31,643 bases of DNA from a virus: positions 1-31,643 of the IMG/VR virus record IMGVR_UViG_3300020404_001579; one strand, 5' to 3'. A program made the translations under genes and the position numbers. Below are positions 1-8,357 of the stretch, piece by piece; position 1 is the stretch's first letter, and each line of letters starts with the position of its first letter. The notes beneath the pieces are model-generated. The model ran no database searches, was not told the DNA's origin, and was given only the letters and a program-made list of their open reading frames with translations.

Positions 1-619
1 CTTTTTCAGTCATAGGGTAGAAAAATTCATCTAAAATTTCTTGTTCAAATCTTTTAGGGTCACCATATGCTGCCATACCCATAAGGATATATTCGTCTTC
101 TTGTGGTTTTAGACCTATACGTTGTGTCATAGCACTATACCACAATCCTATACTATGTGGATATGATTGTTTATAGATGCATTTTAAGGTTGTGTCCACT
201 GCGTCCCAGATTGTGAGAGTGTCGAATTCGCCCATACTATCAACAACCATAATGGTAGCAGCAGATAACCCACTAGTATAATATCCACCGGCAGCATGGG
301 ATCTATGATGACCAATATAATTGATAGGACAATCAATCCCATAGTTTTTAAGATACGTTTTAATATTGTTCTTTTGCCAGTAACCAAATCCTTGTCCTGC
401 TCTAAGTTGTCTAAGTGTTTTGAGTCCGGGTCTCTCATACCATACTACCTCCTCTGGTTCGCCCCATTGTTTAGCGTATTCAATAAGTTTGTTATTAAGA
501 TGAGCATCATTTTTTAATCCGCTGAACCGTTCACTGTGGCTTGCAAATTCTAAACCATCATCTGTAAATACTGCTAATGCAGCATCATGACTATTGCCGC
601 TTATTCCCCATGTGATCAT
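1..619 (-). CDS. Carbamoyltransferase, NodU/CmcH family (N-terminal part)
   Basis: About 206 residues of the N-terminal, Kae1-like domain are visible; the rest runs off the left edge. Residues 4-15 read WGISGNSHDAAL, the nucleotide-loop motif of the family, and further on come IGHHRSHAAGGYYTSG, with the His residues that bind metal and ATP in TobZ/NodU proteins, then VVDSMGE and the segment ending LMGMAAYG. Known members use carbamoyl phosphate to place a carbamoyl group on a sugar or antibiotic hydroxyl. The ATG overlaps the stop of the 33-residue ORF upstream (ATGA), which implies translational coupling with the primase operon. The substrate is unknown; a glycan is a reasonable inference given the sugar genes elsewhere in the window. 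Confidence 0.88.
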   Translation of the reverse strand, partial: MITWGISGNSHDAALAVFTDDGLEFASHSERFSGLKNDAHLNNKLIEYAKQWGEPEEVVWYERPGLKTLRQLRAGQGFGYWQKNNIKTYLKNYGIDCPINYIGHHRSHAAGGYYTSGLSAATIMVVDSMGEFDTLTIWDAVDTTLKCIYKQSYPHSIGLWYSAMTQRIGLKPQEDEYILMGMAAYGDPKRFEQEILDEFFYPMTEK

Positions 620-717
620 GCAGCGTCTATTGCCTGTTGTATTATTTTTTCCGGTAATCTACATACCCATACATAAGGCAACCAAAAAATTATATTCCAC
701 ATAATTATATCTATCAT
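616..717 (-). CDS. Tiny hydrophobic protein, 33 residues
   Basis: A 33-residue ORF that starts MIDIIMWNIIFWLPYVWV and ends in a short polar tail. Both ends use 4-base ATGA overlaps: its ATG overlaps the stop of the 64-residue gene, and its TGA overlaps the ATG of the carbamoyltransferase gene. Two exact overlaps in the same strand are hard to explain by chance. The first ~18 residues could form one membrane segment. No function can be assigned. It might instead be only a translational bridge to the next gene. Confidence 0.6.
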   Translation of the reverse strand: MIDIIMWNIIFWLPYVWVCRLPEKIIQQAIDAA

Positions 718-908
718 TGTTTATTTTGCTCCTTATGCACCATTTCCCAATATTCATCATTAGTCATACGTGGGCGTTTTGCATTTTCTGCTTCTTTACG
801 TTTCTGTTCTTTCATGGCTTGACGTATACCATACCTAAACCACAGCTTCCAAAATATAGGACCTGTTGTGTTACTGTGCATTATGTAATCAAGAATTTTT
901 TTCTTCAT
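714..908 (-). CDS. Small basic protein of unknown function, 64 residues
   Basis: The protein starts MKKKILDYIMHSNTTGPIFW and has a highly charged, Lys/Glu/Arg-rich middle (residues ~30-50), probably helical. Its ATG overlaps the stop of the 37-residue ORF upstream and its TGA overlaps the ATG of the 33-residue ORF downstream, so it sits in a run of coupled genes after the primase. I do not recognise the family. The charged helix could bind nucleic acid, but nothing shows that directly. Confidence 0.65.
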   Translation of the reverse strand: MKKKILDYIMHSNTTGPIFWKLWFRYGIRQAMKEQKRKEAENAKRPRMTNDEYWEMVHKEQNKQ

Positions 909-1018
909 TTGTAAATAAATGGATCCTTTTTCCTAAGTTCCTTTAATCTTTTCCTAAAGCGTATTTCTTCTTTTATACGTCTATAAGGCCATGTAATTAT
1001 ATTTTTTAACCAAACCAT
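905..1018 (-). CDS. Tiny basic protein, 37 residues
   Basis: The ORF encodes a peptide beginning MVWLKNIITWPYRRIKEEIR and ending KKDPFIYK, with 14 Lys/Arg in 37 residues. It starts inside the last codons of the primase gene (13-base overlap, in another frame) and ends in an ATGA overlap with the next small gene. The combination of a hydrophobic start and a basic amphipathic helix suggests a membrane-surface or nucleic-acid-binding peptide, but this is inference. The position and coupling are the main reasons to call it. Confidence 0.55.
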   Translation of the reverse strand: MVWLKNIITWPYRRIKEEIRFRKRLKELRKKDPFIYK

Positions 1019-1983
1019 TTTTTTGCTTTCAACCTTATTTTTAATGGCGATGTTTCTGCACTAGCTACAATATTATATAATGTATACAATCTACCGTGGC
1101 GTGTAACACACTCGCCTATATCATTTATATCTGCATCCCAGTCTGGCAAACTTACACCCCAACCTCGGTCTATTGCTTGTTCAACTAGTTTGCTTCCTGC
1201 TTTATCTCTATCAGGTATAACATATATATCTTTTCCTAGTCTATTCAACAACAGAGCTTGAGCATCACCTATATCACTTCCTGTTAACGCACAACCTTCA
1301 ATATGTAATGCATCAATTGGTCCTTCGCAAACCAATGTAAATGTTTTCTTTTCACGTTGTTCATCTAAACCATACACAAAACCAGGTTGACTATCAGTTA
1401 GATACTTAGGTTTGTTTTCCCCTACTGTGCGGGCTGTATATCCAACTATACGCCCCTCGTAGCGGAAAGGGATAATCAACCTTTCTCTATATCCTAACTG
1501 CGGTGACCAATAATAATCTGTGTCATCTATATTTAAATTACGTGCTGCCATATATTCTAATACAGATAAACTGTGTTTATCAAAATCTTTTATATCTGCG
1601 ATACGTATACTGTCCTCAGGCAAATGCACTGTGCCAAATGTAGGTAATTCAACTTTGCGTTGTTGAACTTCTACACCTTCATTTTCACGCATAACATCTA
1701 ATGCTAGTTTTGTAATATCAGCATCTGGTGTGCCTAGCCATTCTAATAATTTTTTAAGTTTGTAACTTAGATTACGTCCTGGTTGCCAACTTGCTTTATA
1801 TCCACAGTTAAAACAATGATAGCTTACATTTTCACCTTCATATATAACACCGCCGCGGCCTCTAGTATCAGCGTTTTCATTGTTATGCACACAACAAGGC
1901 GCATTAAAACTAGTCCACCCACTAGGTGTAGTTTTGCGCTTGCCAGGCAGATATAGGGTCAGGATGTCAGAAACGATGCTCAT
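1006..1983 (-). CDS. DNA primase, T4 gp61-like
   Basis: This 325-residue protein should make the RNA primers for lagging-strand synthesis with the phage replicative helicase (gp41), which is not in this window. The N-terminus has a zinc-binding region: CC at 30-31, His33, and CFNC at 57-60. The C-terminal half has a TOPRIM domain with CEGPIDALH (219-227) and the acidic motif IPDRDKAG (256-263). The length fits T4 gp61 (342 residues). The start ATG is clear, 31 bases after the preceding gene. Three tiny genes and the carbamoyltransferase gene follow with overlaps, so they are likely co-transcribed. Confidence 0.9.
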   Translation of the reverse strand: MSIVSDILTLYLPGKRKTTPSGWTSFNAPCCVHNNENADTRGRGGVIYEGENVSYHCFNCGYKASWQPGRNLSYKLKKLLEWLGTPDADITKLALDVMRENEGVEVQQRKVELPTFGTVHLPEDSIRIADIKDFDKHSLSVLEYMAARNLNIDDTDYYWSPQLGYRERLIIPFRYEGRIVGYTARTVGENKPKYLTDSQPGFVYGLDEQREKKTFTLVCEGPIDALHIEGCALTGSDIGDAQALLLNRLGKDIYVIPDRDKAGSKLVEQAIDRGWGVSLPDWDADINDIGECVTRHGRLYTLYNIVASAETSPLKIRLKAKKWFG

Positions 1984-2014
1984 AGCATTATACTAGCATC
2001 ATATCAGCAACTTG

Positions 2015-2863
2015 TCAATCTTTTTCTATAAGACTCATTATTTGTGTATCAGTTATATTTTCTTTACCAAATAAACGTTGAGAAGCTTTGTCAGCAAGTT
2101 TATAGTATTTTCCAGACATTTCATCTAGAAAATTTTCTAAGTGGCTTGAATCAGGTATTTCACCTTTTGCTATCATCTGATTAACAACAGTTATATATCC
2201 TTGAACTTCAAGCAATGCCACCTGTGGATGCACACCATATTGTTGCATATATTCTATAGTGCTAGTTGATGCACGACCGCCATCCATCAAGTTCCGATAC
2301 ATTAATTCAAACCCACGTCTTACATGATGTTGTTTTTCGCTGTTTTCAAAATCTTGTTCTGTCCAGTCATCTACATTATAATTTTCTTTAAGATTGTTAT
2401 ACGCATTTATAAGTGTTGCAATGTCTTTGAATGAACCATTTATTTTGCTTTCTAACATTTCTATATTTACAAATGCAGATCGAAGCTTTGCATTTGATAC
2501 TCCGTCATCTGGATTTTCTAATAATTTTTGTTGAAGTTTTTCAATCTTTTTTAATGCTCTAGCATGACTAACTTGAGCTTGTGCTAATGCACCTTTACGT
2601 TTTTCTGTCTCAGCAAGGACTTGCCTCATAACACGCATTGGAGATTGTCCATTCAGCATTGTAAGACTCATCATAGTAAGTGTTGATTGTGAATTGTTTC
2701 TATCGAAAAATTTTGTTTTATTTTCTAGTTCAGGTAAAAATTCATTTACAATAGCAACAGCTTGTGGATTAATTTTACTAGAAGATATAGGTGTGATTCC
2801 AAATGTAACTGGATCAACCTGTGTAACTTGTGTGTTAGATTTAGGCTTATCAACTTCTGTCAT
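2015..2863 (-). CDS. Conserved-looking hypothetical protein with coiled coil, 282 residues
   Basis: I do not recognise a named family. The N-terminal ~30 residues are Thr/Val/Pro-rich and probably disordered. Residues ~80-135 form a long helical stretch rich in Ala, Lys, Glu and Gln (ETEKRKGALAQAQVSHARAL and onward), compatible with a coiled coil. The C-terminal part is mixed helical with acidic residues. It lies between the fibre block and the primase and could be virion-associated or a DNA-metabolism accessory; neither is shown. The start ATG is preceded by an AT-rich stretch without a strong ribosome binding site. Confidence 0.8.
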   Translation of the reverse strand: MTEVDKPKSNTQVTQVDPVTFGITPISSSKINPQAVAIVNEFLPELENKTKFFDRNNSQSTLTMMSLTMLNGQSPMRVMRQVLAETEKRKGALAQAQVSHARALKKIEKLQQKLLENPDDGVSNAKLRSAFVNIEMLESKINGSFKDIATLINAYNNLKENYNVDDWTEQDFENSEKQHHVRRGFELMYRNLMDGGRASTSTIEYMQQYGVHPQVALLEVQGYITVVNQMIAKGEIPDSSHLENFLDEMSGKYYKLADKASQRLFGKENITDTQIMSLIEKD

Positions 2864-2888
2864 AATAATACTTATTGATAATTAATTT

Positions 2889-4835
2889 TTAAGAAGCAGA
2901 TCCTGAACCAGCTGATCCATAGAGATGATTTGTATCTGTTACATCACTTAAATCAGTAGCATTACCTGGTGTTTGAATTGTTACATATTCATTACTCAAT
3001 GCATCTGACCCAACACCAAAAATTAATCCTCTAGTATTATTAGATGTAGCTCTATTGGTATATCTGGCGTAATCATTATCTGTCAAATTACCAAAGTCGG
3101 TTGCATTACCAGTTGTATCCATAGTTACATATTGTATTCTATCTGTAGGTGGTATACTACTATTTTCTAATCCACCTAACCATAATCCTCTTGTTTCATC
3201 TGATGTTGCACTTAATTCAAATATATTAGTATATAAATCGCCAAAAGAAGTAGAGTTACTAGGCGTATCTATTGTAACATATTCTATTCTATCCTCGGGC
3301 ATATTACTAGCTGCATCACAGCCACCTGTTAATGCTCTGGTTGCACTTGAACAAGCTGCTCCGTATCTACTATGTCCTGAAGCAATATCACCAAAATCAG
3401 TTGTTCCAGCTGGGTTTGCAGGATCAAAATATTGTATTGTATCTACTCTAGAACTTGAATTATATTGATATCCGCCAAATATTATCGATCTAGTTGTATT
3501 TCCAGCAGCCGTAGCACCATATGTGTAATAATCTAAATTACCGGCATCTGTAGCATTACCCAAAGTTGCTGTGGTAATATAATCTAATCTATTATTATCA
3601 TCTGTCTCTGCTGTATTACCAGTTTGTCCACCTACAGCAAAAACTCTAGTTCCATTAGATGCTGCACAAAGATTATTTCTGCCTTTAGTCAAGTCACCAA
3701 AATCGGCTGTATTACCTGTGGTTGTCATGTTTAAATATGAAATAGTAGTAAGTCGAGCCCCATAATATCCTCCCAGATATATTCCTCTATCACCACCCCA
3801 AAATGACGAACCACCTCCACCGCCGCCAGCACCACCTGATGTAGCAGCAGCTGATTCGTTTACTGCCAGCAAATCACCAAAGTCACTGGCGTTGCCCGGA
3901 GTAGCAACAGTAACATAATCTATTACATCCAACGTTACATTTGAACCAGTGTTTGTAGAACCACCTGAGAAGGTAGCTCTAGTTCCATTTGAATTACCAG
4001 CTGTATTATCCTTAAACCTACTTAGGTCTCCAAAGTCAGTTGCGTTACCAGTAGTTGCTACTGTGATACGGTCTATGTTTTCAGTCCAACCATTTGCATT
4101 TCCACTACCGGCTCTTCTACCACCTGCAAACAATGCATATGTAGCATCACCTGCTCCTGATGCTCTGTTCCAAGTATCAGTCATATCACCAAAGTCAACG
4201 GCATCACCTGCACTTGCTATTGTGATATAGTCTATTACATTTGATTGAGTTGCTCCGTCCGGATCACCGCCAGCAAATACAGCCCTAGTGGAGTTGTTCC
4301 ATCCTGCAATTAAAGATCTTCCTTGAGTCAAATTACCAAAGTCGCTTGCATTACCTGTAGTAGCAATAGTAAAACTATCTATAGTATCTAAGTAAAAGTT
4401 GACTGTGTTTGATCCACCGCCTGCAAAAATTCCTGTAGTTGCATCTGAAGCACCTGCAAGACTTGATCTTGCTTGACTTAGATCTCCTAGGTCTTGGGCA
4501 TTACCTGTGGTTGCCACTGTGATATAATCCATTGTGTTGTAGTATGTGGTAAAGCCATTGAATCCTCCGCCTATTACAGCCCTAGTTCCGCTTGACAATC
4601 CTGCTGTTCTTGTTGGAGCATAATTCAAATCTCCAAAATCTTGTGCATTTCCGGGTGTGGTAATATCATAATATTGAATTACATTTGAACCTGTGCTTTG
4701 TCCACCTGCAACTAGACCTCTATCGCCGCCCCAAGTAAATGAGCCGCCGCCACCTCCGCCGCCTCCGCCGCCGGTGCCAGGTAATACTACCCTGCTGTTT
4801 GCAAATCCTGCACTTATTGCTGCTAAAAATGGCAT
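2889..4835 (-). CDS. Twelve-repeat beta-propeller-like structural protein (kelch-like)
   Basis: The 648-residue protein is made of twelve repeats of ~45-53 residues. Each has the pattern TRxxFxGG, then IDYITVATTGNATDFGDL or a close variant, then a short loop ending in a small-residue turn. They fall into two sets of six. Each set is preceded by a glycine-rich linker that ends WGGDRG (residues ~21-40 and ~333-351). Kelch/RCC1-type propellers have blades of this size, so two six-bladed propellers are likely. The first ~20 residues are hydrophobic and may be an assembly or attachment segment. A ribosome binding site AAGGAATT lies 6 bases before the ATG. It follows the fibre genes, so a distal adhesin or tail-tip protein is the best inference. 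Confidence 0.85.
   Translation of the reverse strand: MPFLAAISAGFANSRVVLPGTGGGGGGGGGGSFTWGGDRGLVAGGQSTGSNVIQYYDITTPGNAQDFGDLNYAPTRTAGLSSGTRAVIGGGFNGFTTYYNTMDYITVATTGNAQDLGDLSQARSSLAGASDATTGIFAGGGSNTVNFYLDTIDSFTIATTGNASDFGNLTQGRSLIAGWNNSTRAVFAGGDPDGATQSNVIDYITIASAGDAVDFGDMTDTWNRASGAGDATYALFAGGRRAGSGNANGWTENIDRITVATTGNATDFGDLSRFKDNTAGNSNGTRATFSGGSTNTGSNVTLDVIDYVTVATPGNASDFGDLLAVNESAAATSGGAGGGGGGSSFWGGDRGIYLGGYYGARLTTISYLNMTTTGNTADFGDLTKGRNNLCAASNGTRVFAVGGQTGNTAETDDNNRLDYITTATLGNATDAGNLDYYTYGATAAGNTTRSIIFGGYQYNSSSRVDTIQYFDPANPAGTTDFGDIASGHSRYGAACSSATRALTGGCDAASNMPEDRIEYVTIDTPSNSTSFGDLYTNIFELSATSDETRGLWLGGLENSSIPPTDRIQYVTMDTTGNATDFGNLTDNDYARYTNRATSNNTRGLIFGVGSDALSNEYVTIQTPGNATDLSDVTDTNHLYGSAGSGSAS
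2900..4735 (-). repeat. Twelve ~145-base tandem repeats coding for propeller blades
   Basis: The coding sequence repeats with a period of about 135-160 bases. A recurring core on the plus strand reads like 'caaagtcggttgcattacc', the complement of the GNATDFG codons. The glycine-rich linker at about 3786-3839 divides the array into two groups of six. The repeats have diverged at the nucleotide level, so they are old rather than newly expanded. Confidence 0.8.
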
Positions 4836-4844
4836 ATCAATTCC

Positions 4845-7800
4845 TTATGAATAAGATGTTAGCTGTCCTAACACTGTGTAGCTACCGCTTGACTGTGTGA
4901 TACTAAAGCTGACAATGTCTGTTCCGCTTGACGTTCCGCTTGGTGGGCTACCGCCTTGCCATAGTATAGTTTGTCCTGATCCACCTATTTGCACTGCTGT
5001 TGGAATATATGCTGTTCCGCCTTGTGCAAGTATCAGTGATACCATTGTTCCGTGGTCGTTTGTTAGGCCTAAGTTTGTAAAGTTTGCAGTAAAATCTGCT
5101 GCAATGCTTGCATGTTTAAAAATATGTCCATTAGCACAATCATGCGTAACAACTCCTGTTGCACCTGTTAGATCGCTAAATCCTTCAATTACACCACCTT
5201 CAAATGTTGCAGTTCCAGCAACATTAATACTTTGATTAGCACCATCAATTATGTGCATTGTTCCACCCATGTTAGCATGTGAAGAACACTGATAATAAAG
5301 TGTTGAAGGTGCGCTCATTGAAACTTTAAATGTAACCACACCAACTGTATTGTTGTTTGTTACACCAGTATTGTATGCTGCTCCGCCTGCACCAGCTTCA
5401 CTTTGAATTTGGAATGGATGAGCACCTGATGTATTATTGAATGCATATGTTTCACCTCTACGCAAATACAATGTAGGATCATTTTCAGTAGTTGGAAACC
5501 AATGATTAGCACTATCACTAAATGTGTAATGATTTGTGCCATCGGCACCTATGTTAAATGTAGCTTTTACATAGCCGTTTATGTCATCAGCAGTTAGATC
5601 GCCTACTGTAATATTATTTGATGTAGTTGCTCCTCTACCTGTAACAGTGTCTAGAGTATCTGCTTCAGCTGTTAAATACGAACTAAGATCAGGTGGTGTA
5701 AATGTAAATACACCTGTAGAATCATTGTATGCTATAGATCCTGATCCACTTGCACTTGCTGGTGATCCAACACTTAAATCTGTAAGGGCAATACCGCTAC
5801 CGCCGCCTGCGATTGTTATTGTTTTAGTTGCACCAGTTCCGCTTGCTGTTACACCTGCACCAACAAAGTTTAGAGTTGTAGCTGCTGTTGATAATGGTGT
5901 GCCTTCATCTTGGATAGTAAGACTTGAACCGCCTGATACACCTGTTAGGTTTGAACCGTCACCATAATATGTTGTTGCATAAACATCACCGTCTACATCA
6001 AGTTTACCTTGAGTTGGATATTTGCCTACACCTACTTTATCATCACCAGCATCTGTAACAAATAGTGTTGCATCACCTGATCCAGCTACAAGGAAGTCAA
6101 CTTCTGCATTACTGTTTGGATTTACACTAATACCACTCTTACCTGTTGAACTACCTTTGATTTCAAAAATCTGTGTCAATGCACCTTGAACTCTTGTGCT
6201 CCATGTAACTTCACCGTTATCATTGTAAGCATCTGGACCTGTTTTGAATTCTATTTTGTTATAGTCAACTGTGGCAGTTTTTGCTGTGACACTACCAAAT
6301 ACTTCGCCTGTTCCAGTTACAGCTTTTTTAACCAGTATGTTATTACCATTGGTATCTAAGTCGCCACCTAACTGAGGTGTTGTGTCATCTAACAATTCTT
6401 CTAATGTGTTTCCAGTATTATGATGTCTTACAAATACATATTCATTAGGGTTCTTGTAACCTGTATCTGAAAAGTAAACCAGTTCATACATCTCATAGCG
6501 TCCTGCTTTTGCAGTTGGAGCTGAACCTCCAGCCCATTCTACTCTTACATCTCTGCCATCGATTTTAACACCTATAAGTCCTACACCAGGTGAACCATGT
6601 TCTGTAGAACCGTAGGTGCCTTCTGTTAATCCTAGTTTTGTGTTTCCAGTTCCTGCGCCAATCGTTAATCCAGTTTCTGTTGACCCTACTGATTCTCCTA
6701 CAATTCTATAATTTGCATTTCTATGATACTGAGCTCTTACACCAGGTATAGTGGCTTCATTAATAAGGTCTGTTATACCTCTTACACCTCTTGATTTGTA
6801 AGTTGCATCCATTGTTAGAGTTTGACCATTGATAATAATAGTCTCGCCAATGTCAATACCGCTTGGTGGATATATTGTGTCAATTCTTGTTTCGTTTCGC
6901 ACGTTGTTATCAACAACAAGAGTAAATGTGTTAGCACCATTAAGCGTTTCTGAATTGCCTTGATATAAACCGTCTGGATAGATTGCATCTTCGAGATCTG
7001 CTACAAAATTATAATCAATTGATTCAATGAACCAAGCACCACTGTTACCAGTAGGTGTGCCGGAGGTTTGATTAGAGTTATCTAAACTTAGCGTTAGTGT
7101 ATCTCCATCGGTTCCTGTGTATATTGTTTCGTCCCAATATATAGTTTTTCTAACCCCTCCTTTTTCAGTTCTTATACCTTGTTTGAAGTAAATATCTTTT
7201 CTATGTTGAGTAGTTGCTTCCCATTTTGAAGTTCCAGAATCATATTCTAAAAATGAACCATCAACAGGAGTAGGATTACCACTGTTTGCTAAAACATCAA
7301 CATCATTTAAACTAGCAAGTGTGCCTGATGCTCCTGTTAATAATGTTCCATACCAAGTTTCATCTGATCCGCCGTTTCCTCTAAAACAATAGAATTCGTA
7401 AATATCATATACATCAGCACCGCTGACATTTGGTGCTGTGCCGTCAATTGTATTAGTCCAATTAACTGTTTGTGCGACACCGTTGCGTTGTAGTCCGCTA
7501 ATGTAACCTTTGTCTGAGTAGAAATTGCTTGAATTATCAATAATAATTCTAAAATAAGTTGATGTATTGATGTTTACAGGACCAGGAGTAAGGTTAGCAA
7601 TAAAGTCTGTTTGTGGGTTATTTATTTGCCATTCAATACCATAATTACTACCGCCACTAAAATTAGTTGGGAAATCGATTACATCTCCCGAACTTATTGA
7701 GCCTACAGTAATAACACGGTTTTGTAATTCTATAAATCTATCAGTTCCTAAGCCACCCATAAAACGTTTGGTGCTATTAAAATAAACAGGTTCATTAACC

Positions 7801-8357
7801 CAATTAGATCCATCCCATTGCAAGTGATCACCGGTGCTAGGAGTAGGTGAATTAGTGTCTGACAAGTCATTAAAAGCAGCATCTAGATTTACTGTAAGTG
7901 TATCGGACCCATCTGCTACACTTATACCTGTGCCTCCAGCAATAGTAATATCATCGGTGCCTGTTGCGTTACCTGATGCGGTTAATCTAATAATACCACC
8001 AGTTTCTGTGCTAAGTGAATATTGTGAATCTAGTGCGTTAACTGTGATATCATCACCAGCAACAGCAAGTGTTAAGTTACTTCCTGCAACCAAAGAGAAC
8101 GTGTCAGTTGACGCATCGCTACCACTTAAGGTAATGTCTGCGTTGGCTGCATTTTGAGCTACACCTACAGTGTATGTTGTGTTGGCATCAGCACCACTTG
8201 GTGTGAAGTAACTGAGGCTACTCCATGCAGTTGTGCCGTCTCCTATTTTCATAAAGCCGGTGTCGGATTCCCAACCCATTTCACCTGCGCTCAATACAGT
8301 GTTGGCACTTGTCCAATTTGCTGCTGTATCTCTTCTAACTTGTATTTTTGTAGCCAT
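4845..8357 (-). CDS. Large tail-fibre-like protein with Mtd-type N-terminus and cupredoxin domain, 1170 residues
   Basis: The N-terminus (KIQVRRDTAANWTSANTVLS, then GEMGWESDTG and KIGDGTTAWSSL) matches the N-terminal domain seen in Mtd and many phage fibres, and resembles that of the next gene upstream. The long middle is Gly/Thr/Asp-rich, typical of beta-structured fibres. Residues ~928-1038 form a cupredoxin-like domain with His980, Cys1024, His1027 and Met1030. The last ~100 residues are a separate beta module ending TVLGQLTSYS. The gene overlaps its upstream neighbour by one base (TAATG), with a GGAGGTGG ribosome binding site inside that neighbour's last codons. It is probably a virion fibre or decoration protein that contacts the host. 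Confidence 0.85.
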   Translation of the reverse strand: MATKIQVRRDTAANWTSANTVLSAGEMGWESDTGFMKIGDGTTAWSSLSYFTPSGADANTTYTVGVAQNAANADITLSGSDASTDTFSLVAGSNLTLAVAGDDITVNALDSQYSLSTETGGIIRLTASGNATGTDDITIAGGTGISVADGSDTLTVNLDAAFNDLSDTNSPTPSTGDHLQWDGSNWVNEPVYFNSTKRFMGGLGTDRFIELQNRVITVGSISSGDVIDFPTNFSGGSNYGIEWQINNPQTDFIANLTPGPVNINTSTYFRIIIDNSSNFYSDKGYISGLQRNGVAQTVNWTNTIDGTAPNVSGADVYDIYEFYCFRGNGGSDETWYGTLLTGASGTLASLNDVDVLANSGNPTPVDGSFLEYDSGTSKWEATTQHRKDIYFKQGIRTEKGGVRKTIYWDETIYTGTDGDTLTLSLDNSNQTSGTPTGNSGAWFIESIDYNFVADLEDAIYPDGLYQGNSETLNGANTFTLVVDNNVRNETRIDTIYPPSGIDIGETIIINGQTLTMDATYKSRGVRGITDLINEATIPGVRAQYHRNANYRIVGESVGSTETGLTIGAGTGNTKLGLTEGTYGSTEHGSPGVGLIGVKIDGRDVRVEWAGGSAPTAKAGRYEMYELVYFSDTGYKNPNEYVFVRHHNTGNTLEELLDDTTPQLGGDLDTNGNNILVKKAVTGTGEVFGSVTAKTATVDYNKIEFKTGPDAYNDNGEVTWSTRVQGALTQIFEIKGSSTGKSGISVNPNSNAEVDFLVAGSGDATLFVTDAGDDKVGVGKYPTQGKLDVDGDVYATTYYGDGSNLTGVSGGSSLTIQDEGTPLSTAATTLNFVGAGVTASGTGATKTITIAGGGSGIALTDLSVGSPASASGSGSIAYNDSTGVFTFTPPDLSSYLTAEADTLDTVTGRGATTSNNITVGDLTADDINGYVKATFNIGADGTNHYTFSDSANHWFPTTENDPTLYLRRGETYAFNNTSGAHPFQIQSEAGAGGAAYNTGVTNNNTVGVVTFKVSMSAPSTLYYQCSSHANMGGTMHIIDGANQSINVAGTATFEGGVIEGFSDLTGATGVVTHDCANGHIFKHASIAADFTANFTNLGLTNDHGTMVSLILAQGGTAYIPTAVQIGGSGQTILWQGGSPPSGTSSGTDIVSFSITQSSGSYTVLGQLTSYS
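5244..5576 (-). other. Cupredoxin-like domain with intact type-1 copper ligands (within fibre protein)
   Basis: This is the coding region of residues ~928-1038 of the 1170-residue fibre protein. It contains TLYLRRGETYAFNN, then GAHPFQI, then TLYYQCSSHANMGGTMHI. The His in AHPF plus the C-x2-H-x2-M cluster supply the His, Cys, His and Met expected for a blue-copper site. The fold assignment is from motif pattern only; copper binding is inferred. Confidence 0.7.

Noticed and set aside
184-438. Minus-strand open frame of 84 codons with a hydrophobic C-terminus
   Set aside because: It overlaps the carbamoyltransferase gene in another frame on the same strand; the carbamoyltransferase frame has family motifs.
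1987-2018. TTGACA (2018-2013) and TATAAT (1992-1987) before the primase gene on the minus strand, like a sigma-70 promoter
   Set aside because: The spacer is 20 bases, longer than the usual 16-18, and TATAAT ends 3 bases before the ATG, so transcription would start inside the gene. Probably coincidence in AT-rich DNA.
4738-4780. GGN codon run in the propeller gene as a possible phase-variation tract
   Set aside because: The codons are mixed (GGC, GGA, GGT), so slippage would be in whole codons at most and would not switch the gene off.
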